Positions 1 to 13,252 of a stretch of DNA of 64,000 bases are shown here, in pieces. The notes below the pieces were generated by a model, which searched no databases, was not told where the DNA came from, and saw only the letters and a program-made list of their open reading frames with translations. The stretch is from Daphnia carinata (taxonomy: Eukaryota; Arthropoda; Branchiopoda; Diplostraca; Daphniidae), in NCBI RefSeq assembly GCF_022539665.2, contig NC_081336.1, positions 7,354,778 to 7,418,777 on the forward strand, written 5' to 3'. How positions within the stretch are numbered: position 1 is the stretch's first letter; every line of letters starts with the position of its first letter. The position numbers were made by a program, and so were the translations under genes.

Positions 1-270
1 ATCGGATAAGATGATGTGCGTCATTCTTCGTGTTTAACTAATAGGATTGTTGAGGGGGGAGAGAAAGGGAAGAATCGAAATCCTCTTTAAAAAAAAAAAA
101 AAAATGCGGGCCGAGTTAAAATTTTAGTGAACGGATGCGCAGTGGAGACGGACACTAGGCTGCCGATCATTTGTTTGTTTTTTTGTTTTTCTTCTTAGTT
201 TTTAGAAAAGGCCAAAATCAAAATCAATCTTCCAAAATATTTCAAAAAAAAAAAATAAAATAAAGATGAG

Positions 271-335
271 AGAAAGAAAGAAAGAAAATCATAAATGAAG
301 CCGAGAGGGCTCATTTCTTTCTTTCTTTCTTTCTC
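271..335. repeat. Purine/pyrimidine inverted repeat
   Basis: A GAAA-repeat arm (about 271-289) faces a TTTC-repeat arm (about 313-335). Between them, AAATGA-AGCC and GGCT-CATTT form a second, inner inverted repeat. The whole can fold as one hairpin of about 25 base pairs with a short GAGAG loop. It is probably a microsatellite-derived palindrome; no transcript is implied. Confidence 0.6.
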
Positions 336-3300
336 TTATTTTTTTTTTTTTTTACGATACATTCGCCCCGCGCACGGTAATTAAATTTGATTGTACCATA
401 AAAGTTTACCAAATAGAATATTAAATACGAGAAAGAGGACGAGCAGAGAGGGAAAATGAAAGAAAAGAAAAAGAGAGCAAACATATCACGGAGGAATCAT
501 TGAAATAGTTTGCATTTTCTTATACACACACACACACACACCCCCCTCCCCCTCCGCTTCATCCCATCTATTACAGGGGGTACCGTCTATGAACAGGCGG
601 TTTCTTTTTTACGTAACAAAAAAAAACAAAAAAAACAATGACACGTGAGGCATAGACGATAAATGATCGCTACATCAAGCCACACATTGAAAATTCGTTT
701 TTCTTTTGTTTTTGTTTCTCCTGCCATTATAATGAGCAACGTAATATTAGGTTGATTGCGGATGTTGTTCCAAAATCTGTACACAGCCGCAAAAAAACAA
801 AAAACAAAAAAAAACAATAGGGGGAGGTCTAATGGATACGAGAAGAGGGCGCGCCTCTCCGCTAAGTAAAAAAAAAAAAAAAAAAAGAGGGGGGGGAAGA
901 ACAGAAGGTGAGCGCGCGGGGGTTGAAATTGCCTTTTAATAACTTTTAAAGAAATTGCTCTAGCGCCAAAAAAAAAAAACAAAGAAAAGAAAAAAGAAAG
1001 ATTTAATTCAAACAGAAGGTTAGACCGACAAAAAAAAAATAAATCTAAAAAATTCTAACGAAAATCGCTTTTGATTTCATTTTAATAGCACGCAAAGATG
1101 ATGATAGGTGAGCTTAATCACAGTCTCTCTATAAATAAAAAAAAAAAAAACATTTCCTTTTCTGCTGTAACACGTTCGATAATAGACAACGTATTTTCAA
1201 ACTATAAAAAAAATTTCTTTTTTTTTGTTTTTTGTTTTAAATTCTGGCTGACGATGATTTATATGATAATCTCTTGTTAAAAACAAAAACAAAAAACAAA
1301 AAAAAAAGAGAAAATCTCTGCACGACGTCGTGATGTAACGGCGTATCCAAAATAATCAGCTCGTATACGCAAAAAAAAAAAAATATTATCGAATTTCAAA
1401 CGCAACGCAAGGGGCGCATACCCCCCTGAAGTGGTAAAAAAAAAAAAAAAAATGACGTAATATTTTTTCTTGTGCTGTTGTTGTTGGCTGTTGATCACGA
1501 GTTTTTAGCTATAGGCTTCCATTTTTTTTTTCTTTTTTGGCCCGACGCGCACAGCAGCCATATATAAGCATGGAATCATAACGCCAAGTTCTATTCAAAT
1601 TTTTTTTTTCTTTCTGAAGGGATGGCTAGTTTTTGATGGATTTCTAACCAATGCCGTATGCAAATCTCTCTCTTTTTTTGATGAATCTCTTTCGTCTTTT
1701 TTTTGATTTATGATGAGCTAACGCTAAAAGAATGTTAACCGAAAATGTGGGTAAAAAACAAAACAAAAAACAGGTAAAAACAGTTTGTGCCTAAACATCC
1801 CCTTCAAAAACATTTCAAAACAAGTGATGACATTTTGCACCCCTCACGACAACAGTAAAAAAAATCAGATAGAAAACATTCCTTTTCAGGGCGGTTTTTT
1901 TCTTTTCTTTTCTTTTTTTGCATAATGATTGTAATGGTATAGGACGAACGCCGCCAACGTAAGAAAAAAAAAAAACAAAACAAAGAACACAAAAAGCAGA
2001 CCGAGATGTTCAAAATTTGTGTTGGAAAGAGCAAAAGTTTGGAGTGCAAACAAACACACACACACACACACAAAAAGAGCGGGCGTTCATTTGACTATCT
2101 AAACAGCTGATCACGGGGGGTCACGCTTCTTCCTCTTTATTTTCTTTTTTTTCGTGTTGTTGTTCTCAAACTGAATGACCCTGGATACACAGACACACAT
2201 AACCCTTGGTTTCCCCCTTGTTTTGTTTCTTTCTTTTTTTTTTTCTTATCTTTATTTTCGAAAACTCCTTGTGTATCATCTCTCTCTCTCTCTGTGTGCG
2301 CGTGAGAAACGCGAGACCCCCAATGAAAATGGGCATCACGAGGGGGGCGACGCCGCCAGACTTGTGATATATGATCGATGTAGCAAAAGCATAAAAACCG
2401 GTTAGGTTTCTGTGGGGTTGCCAAATTTCGGGAAAACAAAAAGAAAACATTTGCATTGGCGAATATCGTGCACGAACGTACAGCTGCACCGATTCTTATA
2501 CTGATTGCTATGCAAATGAGTTGATACACAACCCACCTTTGAAGGGGGGGGGGAATCATCCACAAATAACAACGCGTAGTTTTACATATTCCCGTTGCAC
2601 ACACACACACACACACGCCGATAGCTCTAAATGCATAATTTGTTTGGAACTTGTCTACTGAGATTGCAGCTGTTTCACACTGGGTAAAAGAATAAAACAA
2701 AAACAAAGGGGGAAGAGATCGAATCCATCCTTCATTCGTCGTGAAATCACGTCCGCCCTTTGATTTATTTTTTTATCCATTTTTTTTTTTGTTCTTTTTG
2801 AAAATACAATTTTTTTTTTTTTTTTTTACGTTATGTGCTGGATAAAAAAAAAAGAAAAAAGATGCAGTATCCAAGGCAACAGAGAGTCGATGATAATCGA
2901 ATATAAATTATTACACACACACAGAGAGAGAGAGAGCACAAGGTGATTTCCGTATAGGTGATCGCTCCTCTCAGATTTCGAAACTATGATTGCTTTATGT
3001 AAATGATATGTATTCCCTTTCTTTCCCCCCCCCCTTTTTTTTTCTTCTTTTCCTATATGTCTATTATACCATCTCAGATCTCGTCTGTCTGAAAAGATAT
3101 ATACATAGTCTGTTCGGAAAAGAAAAAGAAAAAAAAAAAATGTTTCTCATGTGGCGCCGCCAACGCCTTTCGGCCATTGCGCGTTCCGTCCCGCCGTATG
3201 GGATTACACATATTTCGTGTTGTTGTTCATGTCGTGTGTTCGGTCATAGTTCACGTTTCAAATCTCGCTTTGGTTTTTTTGTTTTTTTACTGCACCCTAA

Positions 3301-6300
3301 TTGCCGTGAAATATCATCGAACGTCATTAAGGAGTTTTTTGTTTTTATTTTTTTTTTTTAATTGGCAGAATGGAATCCGCTCTTTAGTCGGATGACGTCA
3401 ACATTCGGATTAAGCAAAGGTTAAAATGGGAGATTGTCCCTATGGCCATTTTTTACTTAATTTTATCAAAGACGAAACACCATTGCCATTCGCAATTTTC
3501 CTTTACAAAATAAGAAATCAACGAAACAAGTTAAATATAAAAGCCCCTTTTCAAATCGAGTACAGACAGAAGCAGACCGCATATGCAAATGACGCCCAAA
3601 GCTGTGCAGAAAAGGAAAAAAAAAACAAAAGAGCGAGCTCAAAATCGAACGGAAAGCAATGCTGCGAGAAAATCAGAAAGCCTTCGACTGAATCTGCAAA
3701 ATGATCGACAAACGATCGAATTTTCAGTCACGATACGACAAAAAGACCAGTGAATAGTCTCTTTAAACAAGTTTTAAAAAATCGAAATAAATCATCAAAT
3801 TGCGGCTGTAAAAAATAAAAATAAAAGGGAAAAACTGACAATGAAAAACAGCAGCCTTTTACAGCGCCAAATATTCAAATTTTCGTGTGTTAAAAAATAG
3901 AAATACTACTTTGAATTTCTAAAAATAGCACACGCTAAAAATCAATACAAAAAAAACAAATGAGCATCGCGTACGACATTTTCGTTCCTCTTTAAAAAAA
4001 AAAAAAAAAAAAATTCTCCAGTCAAATAAACATTCTGCCCTTTGACGTTATCCACCATCATCTTTCATAAAAACATTTTTTTTTTTAGCGTCTTTTGAGT
4101 TACGACCCATCGTTAAAAAAATGACTACAAGATTTAAATACATCAAAACTAGAAAAAAAAAAAAAAAAAAAAAACATTTTTAACTACAGGGGGGGAATGG
4201 CGACATGCGTGAAAACGTGTGCGAAACGAACGCGTTTTAAATGTCCTTCAATCCCAGACGATTCAAATGGAAACAAAAAAAACTCCGCCCCCCCCCCACA
4301 CACAGAACTGGAAACGCTGGAAATTCAAGTTTCGATTCGCCCCCCCCCCCACCGAATTTACAAATAAAAATAGAACACACACCTGGCTCTAGTTGATTTA
4401 AATCGTTTCACAACTAAAAAAAAAAACGAAACATTTCCAAACGGTGCAATTTCCAAGATTTTTTTATTTTCCAAAATCTCAGACGTGTGTGTGTGATTTA
4501 TCTTTAAGAAAATAAAACATGGGACAAAACGCTGTCCCCCTTCCCCCCCCCCCCACTCGTCTTGATAAACTTGTTAGATGGGCGTGTGTCGGTTACGTAC
4601 CAATTCAGCGCATTTCTTCGAAACGTCTGTTTTCGTTTCCCTATCGGTTCAATGACGCAGAATTTTCTCTGTATGTGTGTGTGTGTGTGTTTTAATTTAT
4701 TTCATTTCGTTTCAAGTGTTTCCCAAATGGTTACGACAACTATTTTTTTTTTTTTGTTTGTTTGTTTTTAAACCTGTTCTGAAAAAAAAAAAAACATATC
4801 GGAGAGAAACAAAAGAAAATGCGGATAGATGACATTTCGAATGAAGAGGAGAACCGAATTGAAAAAAGGGACATTTTCAGAGTTCCTTCGGCTCCAACCC
4901 CAGAGAGATATAAATGAGAAAAAGATGTGGACGATAAATGAAATCAAGAAAAACGAAAAAAAAAAAGGTTGGGACTCGTTTTCTAACGAGCAAGCAACGA
5001 CCATTGGAAAAAAAAAAAAAAAAAAAAAAAAAAACAAGAAGTTGACATTTTTTTTTTTTTTGGCAGTTGACGCCGAAGGCCATCGAAAAGCTTCAAAACA
5101 CCGGAAACGTATTCAAATCGATCATTGGGTTTTTGTGTCTAACCTTTACGTCACTCAAACCCCCGGGTATAAACAAACATCTCCCCTACCTTTCTGGGGA
5201 AAAAAAAAAAAAAAATGTTATTGCTCGCTCACTGACCAAAATTTATTGATTCAAGTGCAACTTGCCTTTTAAATCACGTCAGCCACAAGACCCTCCCACC
5301 ATCTGTCCTACACTGTACACATTTGAAATCTCAGAAAAAAAAAAAAAACTCGCATCTCTTTTCACATGATAAAAAAATAAAGAAGTCAAGGGTATTACAT
5401 AACAACCCTGAAAGAATAATTGCGCAAAGAATCCCCCCCCCAATTTTCTAGCTCAAACAAAAAAACAATTGCAATGGGAATAAACAATGGAAGTTCTATT
5501 GCCCATCATAAGGAAATGAAGAAAAGAATGTCGTGACTGAATAAAAAAAAAAAAAAAAAAAAAAAAAGAACAATTTTCCCCTTTGAAAAAAAAAAAAAAA
5601 GAAAATGTTTCGGTTAGCCTTTTGGAGAAGGAAGGGTAAGAATCGTCGTTCTCACGCTCGACGAGGGGTCGGAGGAAGCATCGGAATCATCGACAGCGGC
5701 CTTACACGAGAAAGGCGCGCAAAGTTCAACCGATGGGGTCAAACGCCTTGAGCCTTTTCTTTTTTCCTCTTCTTCTTCGGGGTCCCTCGTATTAAAAAAA
5801 AAAAAAAAAAAAAAAATACACACGGCGGCGGTTTCAAGAAGAAGAAGAACGACGGCGAGCGGCGGCGGCGCCACCTCTGACATCATTGCAGTCACGCTCC
5901 AACCCCGGATAGAACGAAAAAAAAAAAAAAAATAGCGCCCCGGGCCATTTTTAGCATCACCCACCACCCTCATTATGGTAATATGCGATGGATCTTTTTT
6001 TTTTTTTTTTTCATAAAAAAAAATTGTAATTTTATTAGTTTTTTTTTTTTATGTAAGGGGGGATCGGTAGGGGATGAAAGATTTTTGATTTTATAGATGT
6101 GATAGTTTTGAATTCCTCGACGAAGCTCAATGCGTTCGTTACACGCACGACATCTTCATCCCGAAAATGTTATTCCCTCACGAAAAATATGCGAAAAAAA
6201 AAAACGGCCCTTTGCATTTTTCTTTACGGCAATGGCGGAACGCACGAAAAACAAAAACAAAACAAAAAAAAATCTCTTTTCTTTTTATGTCTTTCTTTTA

Positions 6301-6699
6301 AAAACAAATGAAAATTGTAGCAGTGACATTGTATTTCGTGTTGTCCCATCTCATTCTTTTAATATTTTATTTCCCCTCAGAGATTCTTTCTTTTTTAAAT
6401 GCCCCCACCGGTCTGACCTGTGTGATTGTCTCCAATTAGACTCACTCTCGCACGACTTCTTCTTTATCCCCCCCCCCCTCCTTTAAAAAAAAACATTTTA
6501 AAATAAAATAAAAATTTCTTCCATCAACAGGTGAACTCGTTCCACTTTGATGTCGATAAACTACAAAAGTTCATTGAATATAAAAAAAGAAAGAAAAAAA
6601 CTGCCGCTTGCGTATACCCCCCTCAAATCCAATCTTTCAAAATGGAGGGACGAAGTCCACTCTCTCGGTAGCTGATAATTGTGAAACTCTATTCGTAGA

Positions 6700-6719
6700 G
6701 GGGGGGGGGGGGGGGGGGG
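6700..6719 (+). repeat. Poly(G) tract of 20
   Basis: Twenty consecutive G residues, followed directly by a short ACACAC run. Such a tract can form G-quadruplex structures and is a common site of sequencing length error. It lies inside the presumed first intron of lowfat/LIX1. Confidence 0.85.
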
Positions 6720-7010
6720 ACACACACATTCCAGAAAATCCGAAACATTTCTATTTCGTTTTCGAAAAGAAAAGAAAAAAAAAAAAAATGTCCCATTCAC
6801 CCAAACCGCACCGACGTGTATCAAATGGCGCTGGCGGCCGTGCCTCGTGAGTTCCGTAATGGATAGGGATTTGTACATGTCTGTCGCGACCGTATGCAAA
6901 TCTTCTCGCCTCCTCCCACCGATCACGCGGCTACATCACGATTCCTTCGGCAAAGAAAGAAAGAAACCTTCTTCTTTCCCCCGATACATACGAATGTATC
7001 CATCATAAAA

Positions 7011-7043
<33 letters not shown>

Positions 7044-7560
7044 GCGCCCAAAGAGAGAAAAGGCGCAAGTTAAAGACGCCCAGTTTTATCACAAAACCAT
7101 CAATAATACATACGAACTTTTTTTTTTTTTTTTTTCCCTTTTTTTTTTTATTTTATTTCGCCTCAGTGCAGTGTCCCCATTCTTTCTCTTGTCGGTTTAA
7201 AAAAACACATTTCCCTCTCTATTGTGATTGGCTCTTCCATCATCCCACACCGAAACGCCAAATCACAGGGCTGTCTCTTCCTTACCCACCAGAGACTGAT
7301 GGCAAAGCGCGAGAGAGAGAGCCTCTTTACACGTACTTATGGAACACGGCCAGCACCACGAAAGATATTCCTGGAATTCGGCCGCTGCCTTCTTCGAGAG
7401 TACACCACAAGTGTATAATTTTTTTTTTCTTACTTCTACTTACATTACACATACCGTGTATGTAAAACAGATCAGACAACATTTTCCGAATCAAGAAAGA
7501 AAGAAAAAAAAAAGAATATTTTGAAAAATAGGGAATTACGTCTGTGCTGTTTTTTTTTTT

Positions 7561-7583
7561 TGTGTGTGTGTGTGTGTGTGTGT
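7561..7583 (+). repeat. (GT)n microsatellite
   Basis: About eleven GT units directly after a T tract. Intronic; no function evident. Confidence 0.85.
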
Positions 7584-8146
7584 CTGATTATATTTTCTCC
7601 ACATGGGATCGGCCGATGGCTTACGGGGGGGGGGGAGCTTTCTAAAGTGCTTCAAACGTCTTACAACAGATGATGGACTGCCGTCTGCTCTCTCACATTT
7701 TTTTTTTTGTTCCCTAATCAATTCAAACCGGCTCCCTTCTCTTTTTTTTTTTTTATCCAAGTCTCTGTTTCCTCACTTTCTGTGTAAGGGCGGATACACA
7801 CGAAAATGTGGGCCTCAATTGGCTTTGTGACTTTTGGTGTGTGGATACGCAACAGTTGGTATGCGCACGATCCTCTTACCTTTCCTTTAGAAACAAAAAT
7901 AAGGGAAACCTTAATTTCATGATAAGATAATAGGATCTTTTAGCCCCCCTCCCTCTCTCTCTTTCTTATTGTTGTAAAACACAGAGAAAAGGCTCGTGTG
8001 TCAAACAAGTTCCAAAACAAAAATGAAATTGGAGACGAAATCTGATCGTAGCCCCAAAAGAAAAACGGAAAATAGGCGGCACGGGTCTTATCGAATTCAA
8101 AACCAAAATCGAATAAAAAATAAATATATATAAAGAAATGCCTTAC

Positions 8147-8498
8147 CTCGACCGTATCCTTGACTATGTTTGGCGAAACTGCTGACAACGGCATCGACGG
8201 CCTCTTTCAAAACCGTCTTCGTTTTGAACTCGTTCGAGGCCGAAGCGGCCGACGTCGAGGCGACGGCAGCGCTGCCCTTCAGCCCCGCCGCCGCCGTCGT
8301 CGTGTTGTTGTTGTTGTGGTGATGTGGGTGGTGATGGTGGACAGCGTCGGCCGTCGACGCGCTGGCCGCCGAAGCGGCCGGCGCTTCACGCGCATTTTTC
8401 ATCCCTTTCGAACGGTTGATGACAGTGTTGCCGCTAGTGTTGCTCGCATTGCTACTCGGTCCAGCAACTGGCCGGCCCGTTTGATGATGTTGCATCAT
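8147..8498 (-). CDS. lft: lowfat / LIX1 family protein, first coding exon (partial)
   Basis: LIX1 (limb expression 1) and Drosophila Lowfat are cytoplasmic proteins; Lowfat binds the intracellular domains of Fat and Dachsous in planar polarity and growth control. This exon encodes the first 117 residues: a low-complexity Ser/Ala/Thr/Asn/His-rich lead, then KTVLKEAVDAVVSSFAKHSQ and GYGR, which matches the start of the conserved LIX1 domain. The donor falls after CGA G (GTAAGG at 8141-8146), leaving one base that would begin the Val expected after GYGR in the family. Start is the first of two tandem ATGs (8498); the second (8495) is also possible. The remaining domain is not in the window, so the first intron exceeds 8 kb. 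Identification rests on about 25 conserved residues. Confidence 0.75.
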
Positions 8499-8808
8499 GA
8501 CACTCGTCTTCTTTTTTTTTTTTTTTTTTTTTCAAAAAATGAAAATGGCGCCAAAAACAAAACACTCACGTCACTTTTGAAAACGCGCACTGGCTTAAAC
8601 TAATCACATTAACATGATGGAATTAAATCCGCGCACTTTGTTTGTTTTTTTTGTTTCTTTTTGACGCACTGAAAAAAAAAAAAAAATGGCGAAATGTTTT
8701 TCTTCTTTTTTTTTTTTTTTTTTTTTGAAGTAATCCAGGGATGAAAGGAAAGCACGATAAAAAAAAAAAAAATGTGCTCCGTCGTCAGCCGATGGAAGTG
8801 CACGCTGC

Positions 8809-8846
8809 AATGACGCCCGGGATGATTACACCCGGGCTGCTATATA
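8809..8846 (-). promoter_or_regulatory. Candidate TATA promoter of lowfat/LIX1
   Basis: On the minus strand a TATATA box (8846-8841) precedes a TCATT initiator-like site by about 35 nt (A at 8811). Between them sits a perfect 7-bp inverted repeat, GCCCGGG/CCCGGGC (8815-8821 and 8831-8837). The start codon lies about 310 nt downstream. Inferred from motifs only. Confidence 0.45.
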
Positions 8847-11800
8847 CTCTGTCAAACTCCTCCTACTCCTCTGTCTAGCCCAGGTTCCTTCTACAAGCTC
8901 CTCCCTCTTTTTGTGGAGGCAGGCTTATATTCCAAGTCTCTTTTTTTGTCTATTACATCATTTTTGTTTTGTTTAGTTTTGTTTTGTTTTGTTTTTTTCA
9001 TATCCGGATGGGTTGAAATAACTTTGCAATTGGAATGCCTTTGCGTGCAGACCTCATTTTCATTTCGAAATTATTATGAAACTCAATTCATTTAGTCAAT
9101 TGCACGCATTTTTTTTGTTGTTGTTGTAGTAGATTGAATGTAGAGCGCCCCTCTTCTGAAAAAAAACAACAACTGAGAAATGCAGAGAAATGGCAGTTTG
9201 CATTTGAGGTCGAACGCATTGCCGTGCGTTTTCACGCAGACAATTTTTTTGTGCGTGTGTCTGTGTTCCGTGATTTTTATGGATGCGGGAATCTGACGGG
9301 GGCTGCCTGAATTCTCCTCCCCTCTCTCTCTGTATTTTTTTGTTTTTCTTTCTTTTCGTGCGTTGCCACTTGGTCGTTTGGTTCATTCGTCTCACTTATC
9401 TAAAGCCTTTCTCTCTCTCTCTCTCCCTCCACACAGTTGCTATTTGCACTGACCGATATGCTGGCACCTGCAATCAATGGCTCCTTCCCTTTTTCTCGCT
9501 TCCTGGAATTCAGAAAACAAAATAGAATATATTAATACAAAAGCCTTTTCGTGATTTTTTTTTTTTTTTTTCAGTGGCATAGCTTCGAATCGATAGTCAA
9601 ACGCTCACGGACACAAGCGAAATCACGAAAAAAAAAAAAGCAAACGAATCAAAAAATTCTTTCGAGTGTCTGAGACCCCTTGTTTTGTTCCAGGTTAAGT
9701 TAGATTAGTTCTTTTCTTTTTAGAAAAAAAAAAAAAAAAAAATCTTTTTATCTTGTTCAAATTCCAATGGGACAAAAACAAACAAAAAAAAAAACTTGAA
9801 GACAAAAATTCCCTTTTTGAAAAAAAAAAAAAAAAAAAAAAAAAATAGAATATATATAACAAAGACAGAATGCACACCATCTGTGGACTTGTTTAGTTCT
9901 CTCTGCCGATGCAGAGACAACAAAAAGCAAAACAGAAAGAAAAAAAGAAAAGAAACACGTCAAACTTGGTCATTAACCATTCCAAGACGGTGCTTTCTCA
10001 TTCACTCAGCACACGGATAAATCCGGTTTTTACTTCTTTTCATCGTGCTATTGATATCCCTTTATTTCTCCCTCCAATAGCAAACGAAAGACAAAAGAAA
10101 ATGTTTTATTTTATTTTTTATTTTTTTTCCTTTTTAATTTAAATCATTTTGAGAGCGCCATTGCTCGCCCCTTACACGATTTCAAACGTTCAACTCCTTG
10201 AACCCGAACCATTTCGGACAGATGAATTTTTAAAAAAATAAAATAAATATGTTCAAATAGCGGAAATCAAATGCCGGAGAGAGCATTTTTAAAGGACTTG
10301 ATACAGAAAGAGAGAAAATCTTCGACGTATTAAATATAGACAGTGTACGAACACGTCCTTTGTTCTTTTGTATATTTAGAAATAGTTCCATTTTTATTTA
10401 GACTATTTCTATTTTTCTTTTTTGCTTGTCCCCCCCCCTTCTTTTATTTCTACTTGTTCTTGTTCTTCTCGGGCTCTCTTCCAAACAACGAGTTGATTGT
10501 TATTTTTTTTTTTTTTTTTTTTAAATAAGAAAGAGAGACTGGTAGCTGGAGGCCATCGTTTATATGCGACTTGGCTTGTAGCACGCATTAGGATATATCT
10601 ATGCATTTGAGTGGGATTTTTTTTTTTTTTCTTTCTTTCTTTCTTTTTCTCGTCGTCAAACAATCAAGGTAGCGGCTACCTGTACTGATTTCCGTTCCAC
10701 GGTGATATTAAAACACCATTTGGAATTTTTTCTTTTTCTTTTATTCTTAATAATAAAAAAAAAAAAAAAAAAATTTGTTTTAAATGGGTTTCAAGACGAG
10801 TCGTGCTTTCTGACCTTATGGACTACTTAAAAATTTAATTTTTGAAAGAAAGAAAAAATAAAACAAAATGTACCGTAGCTAATTTTTCGTGTGTGCGTTG
10901 AAAATTCTTTGCTCTCGACGACAGGAAAAAGAAAATGCGTCGAGTTCAGAGAGATCGGACGCAACCATAAAAAAAAAAAAAAAGAATGTCTGAAAGATAA
11001 ACAAGAAATTGGAGGTACATCAGCCATCATCAACATTTTTTTGTTTGTGATCTTTGAAAATAATAAAAAAAAAAAAAAAAGGCAGATAGTGAGGGATATT
11101 TCCCGTCTGCGTGATCGTTCAAGCGATTTGTCAACGAAAAATAAGACAAGTTGGACTGCTGCCACCTGACGTTTTCTTACGCAACACGTTCAAGAGGCCT
11201 ACGCACTCCGGTAGGTGTCGTTCCATCTCGCATTTTTTTTTTCCCCGACACACGACCAACGTCGGCCGATGTGGTGGTAAGAGAACATTCGAATGAAGAT
11301 AGCGCGAAAAAAAAAAATAATAAATCATAATTTTCAAAACAATCAATCAAAAAAAAAAAAAAAAAGGAAGGAATTTACGTAAACATCTTTAACGACGCTT
11401 AAGATTCTCTGGCCGGATACGCTGTTTTTTTCGTTTGTTTTTTTTTCTTCTTAATTCTATCAAGCAAAAAAACAAAAAGTGATGGAAGCATGTCATTAAG
11501 CTCTTTTCCTTTTTCAACTTGCACCTTTCCGACGAAGGAATGCGGCAAAAATCGTCTGCTGCCATCATCGAACATCGTCTCAAACAAGAAAAAAAAAAAA
11601 AAAAAAAAGTTGGCATGTTAACTACCTGCCCTTCCTACCAACTGTTGTGTCGTCATCGACTATTTTCACACGCATGGGATTGGCAATGAAAAAAAAAAAT
11701 ACATATTGTTTAACCAGCAATATTTTTTTTTTGCTTTCAAAAGTAAAATATTTACGCTTCACCTTTCGCAAGGACGTGAGTAGCTCTTTTCGATAAAACA

Positions 11801-11895
11801 CGTAAGGGAACATCCTTCTTTTCTCTTCTAAAGCGGATGGGGAGGAAGGAGGGAGGAGACTGGAAGCGTGGGCGCCGTGATGCCAACCGCACGGC
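8847..11895. other. Intergenic spacer between lowfat/LIX1 and the SOD-like gene
   Basis: About 3 kb between two head-to-head genes. It holds many poly(A)/poly(T) tracts, a CTCT run near 9409-9424 and a GAAA/TTTC microsatellite near 10630. No conserved coding segment was recognised on either strand. Confidence 0.6.
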
Positions 11896-11974
11896 TATAA
11901 ATATAGCCCGGCAGGCTCGTGATGGCTCTCAAAAGTGAACAAGGATCTGCCAGCACAAGATTGCCAATCAACAG
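11896..11974 (+). promoter_or_regulatory. TATA promoter and noncoding first exon of the SOD-like gene
   Basis: TATAAATA at 11896-11903 is followed about 35 nt later by a TCAAAA initiator-like site (A at 11931). A short noncoding exon would run from there to 11974, where CAACAG meets a consensus GTAAGT donor. It can splice to an acceptor at 12745-12746, just upstream of the start codon. Motif-based inference. Confidence 0.5.
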
Positions 11975-12772
11975 GTAAGTCACACTCACACAACACTTTC
12001 CTTGCATTTCAACCCCGCTGAATTTAAATTGTTCCGACATTTTTTTTTTTTTTTTTTTTCATTGGGAGCCTCTAGCGGGGAAACAATGCATTATTCCTTT
12101 TTAGGATAGTGTTTCGAAAGAATAACAAATTAATTAAAAACTAAAAAAAAAAAAATAAGAAGTGAAATTCGATTTCGACGGACGTGTTTGATTACCCCCG
12201 TTTGTCCAGTTATCGATTGCCATTGTTGGAAAGAGAATAATAAGCGCAACCCGTCCTGTTAAGATTTTAAACACTGAAGTCATGTTTGACAAGTCTCTTC
12301 ATATTTAAACGCTTTCGTGTTTGTCATGATTTTTTTTTTTTTTTATTCTTCACCTACCCGCCCCCCTCATCTTTTGTTTTCCAAACGTGATGTGGCACGA
12401 CACTCTCCTTATCACGTACAAAAAAAAATTACATTGTAACAAAAAAAAAAACTTGTTTTGTTCCGGGAAGGAGCGGGAAACGTATTTTCCAATACCCGTA
12501 CGTATGGGTTAACCAAAAAAAAAAAAATAATTTGTGATATCCTGTCGAGATGATCACGACGTATTTCATGTAGTAAACAAGGGAATCGTGAAACGCCCCT
12601 GGCTAGACGGCCGCTCCTTTCAAAATAAAACAAGAAAATCTTTTCTTTTTCGCTATTGATTTTGCGACTCATACGTTCAATATTAACGCACGCAAATTCC
12701 CCTCCCTTTACACTGAAAACTGATGTCTACAATTCACTTGAAATAGGACAGAAGAAAAAAAAAAAAAGAAAA

Positions 12773-13213
12773 ATGAAAGCATATCAAACGTTTGTGATGG
12801 CCCTGGTCATTGCGGAATTGATGGTGACGGATGCGGCCGTGCTGGCCGGTGGCATCCGCACCAAAGGCAAGGAGCGCGTGATGCACGAAGGTCCCAAGGT
12901 GTTAATCAAAAGTACGGCCCTCACGTCGAACATCGTCAGCCGACACAAGAACAGCGACCTTCACGAAATCTATCTGGCCCCTTACCGATACGTGAGTTTT
13001 GATGACGCATCATTTTTATTCTTAAATTTATTTTATTTTTTTTTTTTTTTTTTTTTTTTTTGGCAAAATGACGCACCCCTTACTCGAGTATTTCTATTTG
13101 GCTGGGCGCGTGCTTGATTTTTAACAAAAAAAAAAAGAACCCCGAGAGGTTAGAGGGAAAGAAAAAAAAGGGGGGGAAATGTCATTGACACTATTTTGCA
13201 TAATTCATTCGGC

Positions 13214-13252
<39 letters not shown>

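Larger units (their letters stand above)
1..8146 (-). other. Long first intron of lowfat/LIX1, homopolymer-rich, no exon seen
   Basis: The donor of the lowfat/LIX1 first coding exon lies at 8146. No stretch to its left encodes the next conserved part of the family, so this is read as intron that continues past position 1. It is crowded with poly(A)/poly(T) tracts of 10-25 bases, shorter poly(C)/poly(G) tracts, (CA)n at about 524-541, 2052-2071 and 2599-2615, (GT)n at about 7561-7583 and a run of 20 G at 6700-6719. Open frames here are rich in Phe or Lys because of these tracts and show no family resemblance. Slightly GC-richer islands (about 3140-3260 and 5620-5900) were inspected and not recognised. 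Confidence 0.6.

Noticed and set aside
3883-3932. CGTGTG...TAGAAAT / ATTTCTA...CACACG hairpin as a miRNA precursor
   Set aside because: The stem centre is A-run against A-run and does not pair; arms are too short and AT-rich for a convincing precursor.
5614-5973. Minus-strand frame with a Glu/Lys run and Ser-rich end, in a GC-richer patch
   Set aside because: Interrupted by homopolymers that encode Phe runs; no family match and no matching exon partner.
587-11400. Dozens of 60-190-codon frames rich in Phe, Lys, Leu or Arg
   Set aside because: They are produced by poly(A)/poly(T) and microsatellite tracts, overlap on both strands, and show no domain or splice-consistent structure.
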